Shown: positions 35,983 to 44,123 of the stretch, one piece after another
How positions within the stretch are numbered: position 1 is the first letter of the stretch
Layout of the letters: every line of letters begins with the position of its first letter
Source: Eubacteriaceae bacterium
GTDB taxonomy: Bacteria; Bacillota; Clostridia; Lachnospirales; Lachnospiraceae
Assembly (NCBI GenBank): GCA_910574915.1
Contig: CAJTCR010000005.1
Span: forward strand, 62,001 to 126,000
Direction of reading: 5' to 3'
Length of the DNA: 64,000 nucleotides
Notes under the pieces: model-generated
Databases searched by the model: none
Told to the model about the DNA's origin: nothing
Seen by the model: the letters and a program-made list of their open reading frames with translations, nothing else
Position numbers and translations under genes: made by a program

Positions 35983-36618
35983 AAAATACATTTTATTATC
36001 GCTGTTTGCCGCAGCAGTAATGTTAATCATACCATGCAGAACAATTCACGCCGCACAAAGTACGAATAAGCAGGCTGGCAAAGTTTACGCCAAGATTATA
36101 GAGCGGTACATGGAAGCACAGAGGGCTTTGCAAAATCATTATGAATATTCTGATATCGAGAAAGAATCAGACAACAGAATGGCATAAAGACGGCACACCA
36201 GAGCTTTTTATTGCAGATCCGAATGGTAAAATACATGCTGCTTTTACATTTGGTAAGGGAAATGCAATTTATCTATTTAGCAGTTTCCATTTACATAAGT
36301 GTGTTCTTAACAAAAATGGAATTATAGAACGGCACGTTGAGGGAGGCTCCCAAGGTAACATCTGGTCTGATAAGCTGTTGCCAAATAAGACGTTAAAACG
36401 CATAATGGATTTATGGGCGTACCAAGAAGAAAATCCTCATTAATATGTATAATAAAAATGGAACAGACATAGAAATTACCGAGAAAAAATACAAAAAATT
36501 TTCCAAAAAGTACCATAATCCGCTCAAGCTAAAATTTTATCAGGCAGATGCAAAGGCTACTAAAAATATTAAGAAAGGTAAATTTAGCTATAAAAACCAA
36601 AAATCTTGGACGTTTTAG
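35954..36618 (+). pseudogene. Decayed exported-protein gene in three frames
   Basis: Starts with GGAGG and a signal peptide (YILLSLFAAAVMLIIPC), runs to 36187 (KIIERYMEAQRALQNHYEYS), then continues in another frame from about 36165 to 36443 (EWHKDGTPELFIADPNGKIH) and in a third frame from 36445 to 36618 (ITEKKYKKFSKKYHNPLKL). The DGTPELFI style is common in secreted Clostridia proteins of unknown role. At least two frameshifts separate the pieces, so the gene is probably dead. Confidence 0.65.
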
Positions 36619-36663
36619 TAGCTCATTTTATGAGGAGGAACTATTTATGAAAAAAACAAACTA

Positions 36664-36702
36664 CCCCGGACTATCTCCTGACAACCCACGGATAGTCCGG
36701 GG
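36664..36702. terminator. Strong hairpin, probable terminator
   Basis: Perfect 12-base stem CCCCGGACTATC / GATAGTCCGGGG with a 15-base loop. The T-run after it on the plus strand is weak (CAGTTTAAAATT), so termination is likely but not certain. A GGAGG-ATG just upstream opens only a few codons. Confidence 0.55.
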
Positions 36703-36765
36703 CAGTTTAAAATTGTACTGGTCAACTAAAATTCGACACTTGAATTGTATTTTTAGACGTACAAT

Positions 36766-37386
36766 CTATCCAAGCAAAGAATCGCCGCCTGCCACGGTTT
36801 CCGTCATAATATTTGCATCATAAGCACCAGAAACCTTTGCCATCTGCCACTGACTTCTCCTCTCCTGCTTCTCCTTTACAATCCTTTCATCCAGCAGCTC
36901 CTTCTGCTGTCTTTTCTCCTGCGCCCGCTTTTTCAGATATTCTTTAAGAAGTTCCTTCTGCCTGTCTTTCTGCCCGCTTGTTTTCTTATAAAAACTATTC
37001 TGAGAACGTGCAAAAAACTCTGAATCATTGTTGGGGCCAGACCAGGAATCTCCCCGGTAATCTTTTTCGGTTGCTCCTACCGTTATAAGCAATGACGCTT
37101 TTAGCGGGGCAAAAGATGAAGTCAGATCACGCTGAAGCACCGACATTATCTTTGCCCTATATTCAGGATCGGCTTTCATATTTTCAAAAGCCTCCTCTGA
37201 TATATTGACTGCCAGATTGATGATTGTCCTATTCTTTGGTATCCTCTCAAGTTCTGCGTAAAATTCTTTCTTGAACTGCTCCATTTCCTCCGCTTCCGAT
37301 AATTCTGTGCTATTCACATTTTTCGCGTTTCTCTTTGTTTCCACATTGTACTGATAATAGTTTTGTCCTATTCCACTGATCGCCAT
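36766..37386 (-). CDS. Uncharacterised protein, paralogue of the next gene
   Basis: A 206-residue cytoplasmic-looking protein starting after GGAGG. N-terminus MAISGIGQNYYQYNVETKR; core EEMEQFKKEFYAELERIP then AFENMKADPEYRAKIMSVL; long basic helix at 150-190 (KEYLKKRAQEKRQQKELLDE). The core aligns by eye with the product of 37400-37672 (F-K-K-E, I-x-x-x-P, A-F-x-x-M, K-I-M). Members of this type recur in Lachnospiraceae, possibly the family called DUF6033; that label is from memory and unverified. Confidence 0.68.
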   Translation of the reverse strand: MAISGIGQNYYQYNVETKRNAKNVNSTELSEAEEMEQFKKEFYAELERIPKNRTIINLAVNISEEAFENMKADPEYRAKIMSVLQRDLTSSFAPLKASLLITVGATEKDYRGDSWSGPNNDSEFFARSQNSFYKKTSGQKDRQKELLKEYLKKRAQEKRQQKELLDERIVKEKQERRSQWQMAKVSGAYDANIMTETVAGGDSLLG

Positions 37387-37399
37387 TGTTAATCCTCCG

Positions 37400-37672
37400 T
37401 TATTTTGTTTTAAAATCATTCAGGGTCATCTGATAGATGGCATCCTCTCTGATGATCTTCATGATTTTGTTTTTAAATTCGCTGTCTTCCATCATTTTCC
37501 TGAAAGCATCATCCGTGATCTGTATGGATGCATTTGCTCCCCACGGCATGGAATTTATCTCATTCCAGACTTCTTTTTTGAAATTCTCCAGCTTTTCCGC
37601 ATCCGAGGCTTCCTGTGCCCTGCCTGTGTGCTGGTCTGCACCCATTGCGGCATTGCTTACTCCAAAATCCAA
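37400..37672 (-). CDS. Uncharacterised small protein, paralogue of its neighbour
   Basis: A 90-residue protein from a TTG start, with AGGAGAGG nine bases upstream. It is essentially the core domain of the 206-residue neighbour (EKLENFKKEVWNEINSMP, then DDAFRKMMEDSEFKNKIMKI) without the basic tail. The 13-base gap between the two genes points to an operon created by duplication. Function unknown. Confidence 0.65.
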   Translation of the reverse strand: MDFGVSNAAMGADQHTGRAQEASDAEKLENFKKEVWNEINSMPWGANASIQITDDAFRKMMEDSEFKNKIMKIIREDAIYQMTLNDFKTK

Positions 37673-37811
37673 TGATACATCCTCTCCTTTCTTATTCCAT
37701 CACACAAACCTGCCTTCCTTTGACTTTCACCTTTTATATCGAAAAAACTGAAATATTATATAATACCGATAGCATGAATAGCGGATTTGACAGCGCGAAT
37801 GGCAGGCTCAT

Positions 37812-38228
37812 TCACACCACCTTCCCGTTATACTCAGAAAGAAAAAGGCCCGCAACTGCCAGAACTGTCCCCATAATGGAAGCCCACGTTACCGGCTCTT
37901 TCAATATTAACACAGAGGTCACCACTGTTATGACAGGAACTATGTAAATATATACGCTGGTTTTCACCGCCCCAAGCGCCTTTACCGCAAGATTCCATGT
38001 CACGAAGCAGAGTGCAGATGCCCCCAATCCCAGATAAAGGATATTCAGCAGGTGCGTCATATCAGCAAGCCGTTCCAGCCCGATTTCAAAATCAAAAAGG
38101 AACAACGGCGGAATCATGAAAAGGATTCCATAAAAAACAAGAATCGTAAACAGTGCCATCAGATGCCCTGCTTGCCTCTTACTCCCCATGCTGTCTACCA
38201 TCCCTGACCTTATCTGAAAATATTCCAC
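37812..38228 (-). pseudogene. EamA-type transporter, N-terminal half missing
   Basis: The frame encodes only the second half of a drug/metabolite exporter: five or so helices with ILYLGLGASALCFVTWNLAV and AVKTSVYIYIVPVITVVTSV, then LKEPVTWASIMGTVLAVAGL. Complete proteins have ten helices and about 300 residues. The first 15 codons overlap an AraC remnant in another frame and are not native. Confidence 0.8.
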
Positions 38229-38340
38229 GGTAAGTCCCTATAAACTGATTGAAATAATTCGTAAAATGGCTCTGGTCTGAAAACCCTGTCCGAATTGCAG
38301 CCTCCACGGGCGGCACTCCTTGTGCTAATAGCTTATTAGA
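38216..38340 (-). pseudogene. AraC-family regulator remnant
   Basis: Only the last DNA-binding helices remain on the minus strand: LLAQGVPPVEAAIRTGFSDQ followed by SHFTNYFNQFIGTYR. The fragment is cut at the terminator hairpin of the ABC module on one side and runs into the EamA remnant on the other. It marks a recombination junction. Confidence 0.75.
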
Positions 38341-38344
38341 AAAA

Positions 38345-38384
38345 CCGGGGCGCGGTGGCTGTCTGATAGCTGCCGCGTCCCCGG
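38345..38384 (-). terminator. Terminator of the ABC-transporter module
   Basis: Hairpin with arms GCCGGGGACGCGG and CCGCGCCCCGG followed by TTTTTC on the minus strand, about 50 bases after the permease stop. Confidence 0.85.
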
Positions 38385-38436
38385 CTTTTTTTATTCCTGC
38401 AATTCTTTTATATCTGATATGCGGTTTAACTGCTCA

Positions 38437-40926
38437 TTACTCATTCGAACTCAATCGTTCAATAATGCTATGATTATCCTCCGCCTTATAAACGAGAATA
38501 GGAACCAAATTGCATATAATTATCACAATAGCCAGCGATATCATTATTTGATAGAATGGATAAGTGAAAACTGCGTAGGATGCCTGCACTTTTACAACTT
38601 GAAAAGCCCCATACAATACCGCGCTTCCCAACGTGAAAATCAATATTGCTGTGATGATGGCATAAGTGTTTCCCTCGATTTGCAGCATCTTACATATTTG
38701 CTTTTTGGTCATGCCGACGCTTTCAAGGACAGCCAACTCCTTGCTCCTGCTATTCACACTCACATACATCATATTGATAAAATTCATTAAACCGATTCCC
38801 AATAAAATAACACTGATTGCATTTCCTAAGAAAGTGATCCCGCTGAAACTGGCTTTAAGCTCATTGATTTTTTCAACCTTTGATGTAATGGTAATTCCGC
38901 TGTAATTTTCTAACATGGCATTAACGGCATCAAGTGCCTGCTCTGAACTATCAGTTTGTAAAGTGATTCTGTTAATTTTTCCAGCAACCCCAATCCGTTC
39001 CAACCATTTCTGACTGACATAAATATTAGGTGCAATGAGCGTTTTTCCATCCTCCCTGAATGTGGCAGGCAAATAGTATGGGGCAATATTTAGGGTATAA
39101 TTTTCACCATTTAGTGGTATCTGGACTGTCCCACTAATTGCAGTCCCCTCATAAGGCACAATAGTTGCGGATGCCAAAAAAGCGATTTCCCCATTGCAAA
39201 AATCCTCATATTCAAGGGGACTGCTTATCAATGAAGCAGCTTTGTTAAAGTCCTGTTCCCCAATCCCGAACACATACGTCTGATACTTATTTCCATCCGC
39301 ATACTGCTCAATGGCTTCCTGCGGAACCGTACCAGTACCGCAAAAATCGTTAATGTAATTTTCAAGAATATTATCGGCGTCAATAAACCACTGTTCATAG
39401 AGTTTGGTCGTATAGGATATTTCCTGGACATCGGGAGCGGCCTGTAAGCCGGCCAGAATGTTATCATTGAGGTTTGTTTGCTGACTTACTTCAATCACAA
39501 TATCATCGTCCATATATTCGTCTGCCAGATAAAAAGCATCCAATCCTGCCAGTATTCCATTCACAATTACAAACAGGCTGATTCCTAAAAATAACGAAGC
39601 AAGTACCAATATCGTTCCTTTTTTGTTCCGAAAAACATTGCTGATTGCCATTTTGAAAACTTTATTACCACGGGATGTTCTGCTGCTGTTTTTCTTTGAA
39701 GTATTTACCCCGGAAAAGCGCAAAGCCTCAATAGGTGATACCAAACTTGCAATTTTGGACGGCTTCATGCTGCTAATCAATGCCGTGATAAATGAAAACA
39801 GTCCCGCCCCTATGAAGATTAACGGAGAATACGATGGGGATATGGCGCTGTCCATGATCATGTCACCTGATAAAGCCCGTATACCAAAAGGAACAATTAA
39901 GAACACGGTTGCCACACTTACTATCAAGCCTGAAAGTATTCCCCGAAAACTCAACACCCGGACTTGGCGATAAACAATTTTTTTCATTTGCCGCTCGCTG
40001 GTTCCCAACGTTTTAAGTTGTCCATACATCCGAATATCCTTTGTCACCGAAATATAAAGGACATTGTATATAAGCAAATAGCCACAGATCATTATTGTAA
40101 CAATCAACCCAATGGTCGCTGCGACCGGGCTAAAGCTATTTTTGCTGCTTCCGGCTTTTGATAGATCCGTAAATTCCTGAAACTCATTTAAGGGTTCAAT
40201 GTACGAGCGGATTTTATTTCCGTCATCACCTGAAACTGTGAGTGATAGTGCGCTCTTGGTATTTGCTTCGTTTGCAACAGAGTTTTTCCAAAAGTCCGTT
40301 GCAATGTATGCAATGGCGTTATCATACATTTTGTTGCCGCTGTAATCATCATACCAGCCGCACAATGTAAAAGAAAAATCTTTTGGATTGGAAAGCGGTT
40401 GCCAATGAATATCTGTGTAGCCATAGCGGAAGGAAAGCGTGATTGTCTGACCGAGGGTCGGATGAACGATACCCATTCTATCCAAAACCCATGTGGGCAA
40501 CATGATTTCACTCTCGGATGCGGGATAATGCCCGTTTATATTTCCGATTGTTGGAGAAATATGCCGTTCCCATTCAACCGTATCACACCAGCGGAGAAGA
40601 ATACTATTGATACGAGGATAGGCTGCTGTATCAATAAAACCGATTTGACGGCTAATACCCATATATATGATATTTTTGTCCTGCTGTAATGCTTGAATCT
40701 GTTGTTCCGTTGGATTTGTTAAGATCATTTCTGCCGCTGTACCGTTCAGCATTTTTTGCTGTTTATCTGCACTTTTCAAATATCCGCTACCGATGCAGAG
40801 AATTGTAGAAATAAGAAAAGTAGTCATCGCGATAGCAATGATAACAAAAACATTGCGGCGGCGGTTTCCCAACATGATTTTGTTTGCAAGCCCTTTGATT
40901 TGTTTTCGAGTGTCGTTATAGAACAT
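38437..40926 (-). CDS. FtsX-type ABC transporter permease, module 1
   Basis: An 829-residue membrane protein with N-terminal TM (FVIIAIAMTTFLISTILCIG), two FtsX-like three-helix units (near 280-400 and 700-820) and two large extracellular domains. The repeats read VSVATVFLIVPFGIRALSGD and GIGLMNFINMMYVSVNSRSK. Such permeases pair with LolD/MacB-type ATPases and act in peptide export, resistance or signalling. Ribosome site AGGGGGC. It follows a small lipoprotein gene by 12 bases, and the ATPase lies just before that. Confidence 0.88.
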   Translation of the reverse strand: MFYNDTRKQIKGLANKIMLGNRRRNVFVIIAIAMTTFLISTILCIGSGYLKSADKQQKMLNGTAAEMILTNPTEQQIQALQQDKNIIYMGISRQIGFIDTAAYPRINSILLRWCDTVEWERHISPTIGNINGHYPASESEIMLPTWVLDRMGIVHPTLGQTITLSFRYGYTDIHWQPLSNPKDFSFTLCGWYDDYSGNKMYDNAIAYIATDFWKNSVANEANTKSALSLTVSGDDGNKIRSYIEPLNEFQEFTDLSKAGSSKNSFSPVAATIGLIVTIMICGYLLIYNVLYISVTKDIRMYGQLKTLGTSERQMKKIVYRQVRVLSFRGILSGLIVSVATVFLIVPFGIRALSGDMIMDSAISPSYSPLIFIGAGLFSFITALISSMKPSKIASLVSPIEALRFSGVNTSKKNSSRTSRGNKVFKMAISNVFRNKKGTILVLASLFLGISLFVIVNGILAGLDAFYLADEYMDDDIVIEVSQQTNLNDNILAGLQAAPDVQEISYTTKLYEQWFIDADNILENYINDFCGTGTVPQEAIEQYADGNKYQTYVFGIGEQDFNKAASLISSPLEYEDFCNGEIAFLASATIVPYEGTAISGTVQIPLNGENYTLNIAPYYLPATFREDGKTLIAPNIYVSQKWLERIGVAGKINRITLQTDSSEQALDAVNAMLENYSGITITSKVEKINELKASFSGITFLGNAISVILLGIGLMNFINMMYVSVNSRSKELAVLESVGMTKKQICKMLQIEGNTYAIITAILIFTLGSAVLYGAFQVVKVQASYAVFTYPFYQIMISLAIVIIICNLVPILVYKAEDNHSIIERLSSNE

Positions 40927-40938
40927 AAATCTGCCCCC

Positions 40939-41310
40939 TTACTTGTCGTAGTCAATCGTCCAAATACCGCCAGAATACTGGATTGCAATTAAGATTTGAG
41001 CATCCTCGGTAAAATGATCCGTAAACTCCTGTGCGTGTTCCTCTCCATTGTTATCTACAAAAGAAACCGTATAAATGTAATCGTCGACAGGATCCATTTT
41101 GAAATAACAAATTTGTGTATCTTTAATTGCTTTAGGGGAAACAGATATCGTTTTTCCTAAGTGGGTGATTGTTGTGTCTGTGATTTCATAATCGGAATAA
41201 TTTGTAATGATCAGGTTTCCGTCCTGATGCACGACATTATCATTTGCAGCACCGCAGCCAGCTAATGATAATGTAAATACCAATACAAAAAGTAAAATAG
41301 ATTTTTTCAT
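40939..41310 (-). CDS. Small lipoprotein of ABC module 1
   Basis: A 123-residue lipoprotein with lipobox SLAGC near residue 19 and a beta-rich domain (NLIITNYSDYEITDTTITHL). TAAGGAG precedes the ATG. It sits between the ATPase and permease genes of module 1, the position where immunity or ligand-capture lipoproteins occur in some peptide-resistance loci. No family recognised. Confidence 0.75.
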   Translation of the reverse strand: MKKSILLFVLVFTLSLAGCGAANDNVVHQDGNLIITNYSDYEITDTTITHLGKTISVSPKAIKDTQICYFKMDPVDDYIYTVSFVDNNGEEHAQEFTDHFTEDAQILIAIQYSGGIWTIDYDK

Positions 41311-41322
41311 AGTTCAATCTCC

Positions 41323-41988
41323 TTAATTTGTTATTTTTCCATCCTCTATACGGATAATCCGGTCAGCAAGCTGGGCAATTTCATCATTATGTGTAATCAT
41401 TACCACAGTCTGATGAAATTTCATGCTGGTGACTTTCAGCAGAGAAAGAACATCTTGACTTGTCTTACTATCCAGATTTCCTGTTGGTTCGTCGGCAAGT
41501 ATGATTTCTGGCTTAGTAAGTAGGGCGCGAGCAATAGAAACCCGCTGCTGTTGGCCGCCGGAAAGATTGTTAGGGACATTTTCGAGTTTATCTTTCAGCC
41601 CCAGCACTCCAACAATCTCAGCCAGCAGTTTTTCATCTACTTTTTTTCCATCTAACTGAACCGGCAGTACAATATTTTCATAGACATTCAGAACAGGGAC
41701 TAAGTTATAATTCTGAAATACAAAACCGATATGACGACGACGAAACACGGTAAGTTGTTCAGCACTTTTTTGAGAAATATCTTCTCCGTTGATAATGACC
41801 TTGCCGGAAGTAGGACTGTCCAAACCACCCATCATGTGAAGCAACGTTGACTTGCCGGAACCCGAAGTACCGACAACGGAAACAAATTCTCCGGCATTGA
41901 TTTCAAGGCTCACCCCATCCAGCGCCTTTGTCACTGTTTCGCCCTGCTGGTAATATTTTTTCAAATCAGCCGTTTGCAATATTGACAT
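41323..41988 (-). CDS. ABC transporter ATP-binding protein, module 1
   Basis: A 221-residue MacB/LolD-type ATPase. Walker [18 protein letters not shown]-loop region [19 protein letters not shown], signature [16 protein letters not shown], Walker [19 protein letters not shown] and switch His in [15 protein letters not shown] are intact. The start at 41988 follows AAAGGTGG. It powers the permease at 38437. Confidence 0.95.
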   Translation of the reverse strand: MSILQTADLKKYYQQGETVTKALDGVSLEINAGEFVSVVGTSGSGKSTLLHMMGGLDSPTSGKVIINGEDISQKSAEQLTVFRRRHIGFVFQNYNLVPVLNVYENIVLPVQLDGKKVDEKLLAEIVGVLGLKDKLENVPNNLSGGQQQRVSIARALLTKPEIILADEPTGNLDSKTSQDVLSLLKVTSMKFHQTVVMITHNDEIAQLADRIIRIEDGKITN

Positions 41989-42112
41989 AGTGAATACCAC
42001 CTTTCTTGTTTGTATCCCAATGATAAAATACAAAGGTCACGAGAATGTCGCCATATCTAAAATAATTTCGAAATAGAACGGAAAGAACAGAAAAAGGCGG
42101 CTACCTGCCGCC

Positions 42113-43144
42113 TCAATCATTTGGCAGGAAGATGGTAAAAGTTGTACCAGTGCCTACCGCAGAAGTTACTTTGATACGCCCGTTCTGCTTTGAAATGATC
42201 TCCCTTGTGAGATACAGGCCAATACCTATCCCCTCAATGCTGTGTACTTCCGGCTCCCGATAAAACCTCTTAAAAATTGCAGCTTGATGACTTTCTGGGA
42301 TGCCACGCCCCGTATCGGTTATATCAATTTTTGTGCAGGCTTCCCAGCGAACAACAGCCACTTGAATGGTTCCCCCTGCCGGGGTATATTTTACAGCGTT
42401 CTCTAAAATATTGAATAGGGCTTCCGCCGTCCACTTCGGGTCATGGGAGACAAGCAGATCGTCCGGGCAGTCTACTGTAACTTGCAAATGCTTTTCTTCT
42501 GCTTTCAAAAAAATGCTACCCAAAGCGATTGCCAGAGTTTCATAAATCGGAACCTGTTGCTTGTCTAATGAGATCACTCCTGTTTCCAAACGGGAGGACT
42601 TTACCATCGCGCCCATAAGAAAATCCAGCTTATCAAGCTGCACATTCATGGATTGCAAATATTCCACTTGCTGTTCACGGGAAAGCTCCTGTTCCAAAAG
42701 AGTAGCCGCAGCCATCTTCAAATTTGTAGTAGGTGTTTTGACTTGATGGGATATGTCAGAAATCATCCCCTGTAAGTCGGCACGCTGTTCCGCTATGATT
42801 TTTTTGTTTGCCTGCAACATCTGATACAAACGGTTTAGTTGGTGGTTAATGCGGTCTAACAAGGTATCATTATCAAAAATCATTCTTGGCGTCGTTTCGC
42901 CTTGCATCATATCGTCAATCGTCTGGCATACATCATCCGTAAAATGGGCCAGCCGGTTTTGTAAAACCTTGACTAAGATAAATGCCCATATAGATAATGC
43001 TGCAGTGGTAATCAGGCATACAATAGCTGTCGTCACATTTTGGGTAGCGAAAAACACACCGATACACAGAACAAGGATTGTTATGGTAACGCCTGCTCCA
43101 ATCAGCCGGAAAATACCAGAAAGAGATAACTGTACTTTTTTCAT
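42113..43144 (-). CDS. Histidine kinase, module 1 (short extracellular loop)
   Basis: A 343-residue sensor kinase. Two helices near 13-33 and 37-60 are joined by only a few extracellular residues, the design of intramembrane-sensing kinases such as BceS that read their stimulus through a partner ABC permease. The phospho-acceptor His is in MISDISHQVKTPTTNLKMAA near 130, with N-box NILENAVKYTP and G-boxes DTGRGIPES and GIGIGLYLTREII. Its ATG overlaps the regulator's TGA by four bases. Confidence 0.92.
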   Translation of the reverse strand: MKKVQLSLSGIFRLIGAGVTITILVLCIGVFFATQNVTTAIVCLITTAALSIWAFILVKVLQNRLAHFTDDVCQTIDDMMQGETTPRMIFDNDTLLDRINHQLNRLYQMLQANKKIIAEQRADLQGMISDISHQVKTPTTNLKMAAATLLEQELSREQQVEYLQSMNVQLDKLDFLMGAMVKSSRLETGVISLDKQQVPIYETLAIALGSIFLKAEEKHLQVTVDCPDDLLVSHDPKWTAEALFNILENAVKYTPAGGTIQVAVVRWEACTKIDITDTGRGIPESHQAAIFKRFYREPEVHSIEGIGIGLYLTREIISKQNGRIKVTSAVGTGTTFTIFLPND

Positions 43145-43833
43145 TTCACACCCCCACCTGTAAACATATAGCCCATGCCATAAACAGTTTGAATATATTT
43201 TTTTCCGTCCTTTTCAATTTTACCCCGGATACGGCTGATCGCTGCTGTCAAGGTATGTTCATCCACATATTTTTCTTGGCTGTCCCACAAATCTTCCAAC
43301 AATTTTTGTCGGGTCAATAAAATTCCTTTATTTTTTGTAAAGACTTCCAGCATCCGATATTCCAGCGGAGCAAAAATGACTTCATTTCCATTCAAAGTTG
43401 CCCGCATGGAAGAAAAGTCTATCATAAGTTGTCCATCATCATATATTTTGTGGGGTGGCTCTTTTTCCGCATTTTCCAGCAGAGAAAAAATCGCTTTAAC
43501 CTTGTGGCGCAACACACCGTTAGAAAACGGTTTTGTGATATAATCGGATGCTCCCAGCTCATAACCCTTTATCATGTCTTGTTCTAAATCATTTGCTGTC
43601 AGGAAGATCACAGCCGTATGTGTGTTTTCCTTGATTATTTTGCAGACCTCATAGCCAGAACCATCTGGCAGGTTGATGTCCAGAATTACCAGATCATAGG
43701 TAGCTGACTGAAAATAATGCTGTGTTTCTGTTGCGGTATAAGCAGAAGTAACTTTATAGCCCTCAGCCAGCAGTATATTGGAAAGCATCTTATTCATAGT
43801 TGTGTCGTCCTCGACAATTAAAATCTGTTTCAT
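43141..43833 (-). CDS. OmpR-type response regulator, module 1
   Basis: A 230-residue regulator with receiver domain (ILIVEDDTTMNKML; phospho-Asp in YDLVILDINLPDGSG; Lys in SDYITKPFSNGVLRHK) and winged-helix domain (EYRMLEVFTKNKGILLTRQK, VDEHTLTAAISRIRGKI). The start at 43833 follows AAGGAAGTG. It should act on the promoters of the module 1 transporter and lies 290 bases downstream of the module 2 permease. Confidence 0.95.
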   Translation of the reverse strand: MKQILIVEDDTTMNKMLSNILLAEGYKVTSAYTATETQHYFQSATYDLVILDINLPDGSGYEVCKIIKENTHTAVIFLTANDLEQDMIKGYELGASDYITKPFSNGVLRHKVKAIFSLLENAEKEPPHKIYDDGQLMIDFSSMRATLNGNEVIFAPLEYRMLEVFTKNKGILLTRQKLLEDLWDSQEKYVDEHTLTAAISRIRGKIEKDGKKYIQTVYGMGYMFTGGGVK

Positions 43834-44123
43834 GCGCGCACTTCCTTTTTCGCTTTTAGTGTTAGTATAGCTGATAAATGTCCGCAGAATGTTGCGGCAG
43901 GCAGTATTTTTCAATTTGTTTTGGAAGTCGGGTATATTACAATTATATTTCTAGCCGGGTGTTAATACAAGATGCGAAATGTGAATTGTTTCATATAGGT
44001 AACAGAACAGGCATGGCAGATATAGTCTGCCTTGTCTATCGGCTCACGCTCTTTCCAGTCCGGCGGTCTTTGTCCGTCCTCCCGATTTTTCATAACGTAC
44101 CTGCATGGACTTTTTTCCCCTGA

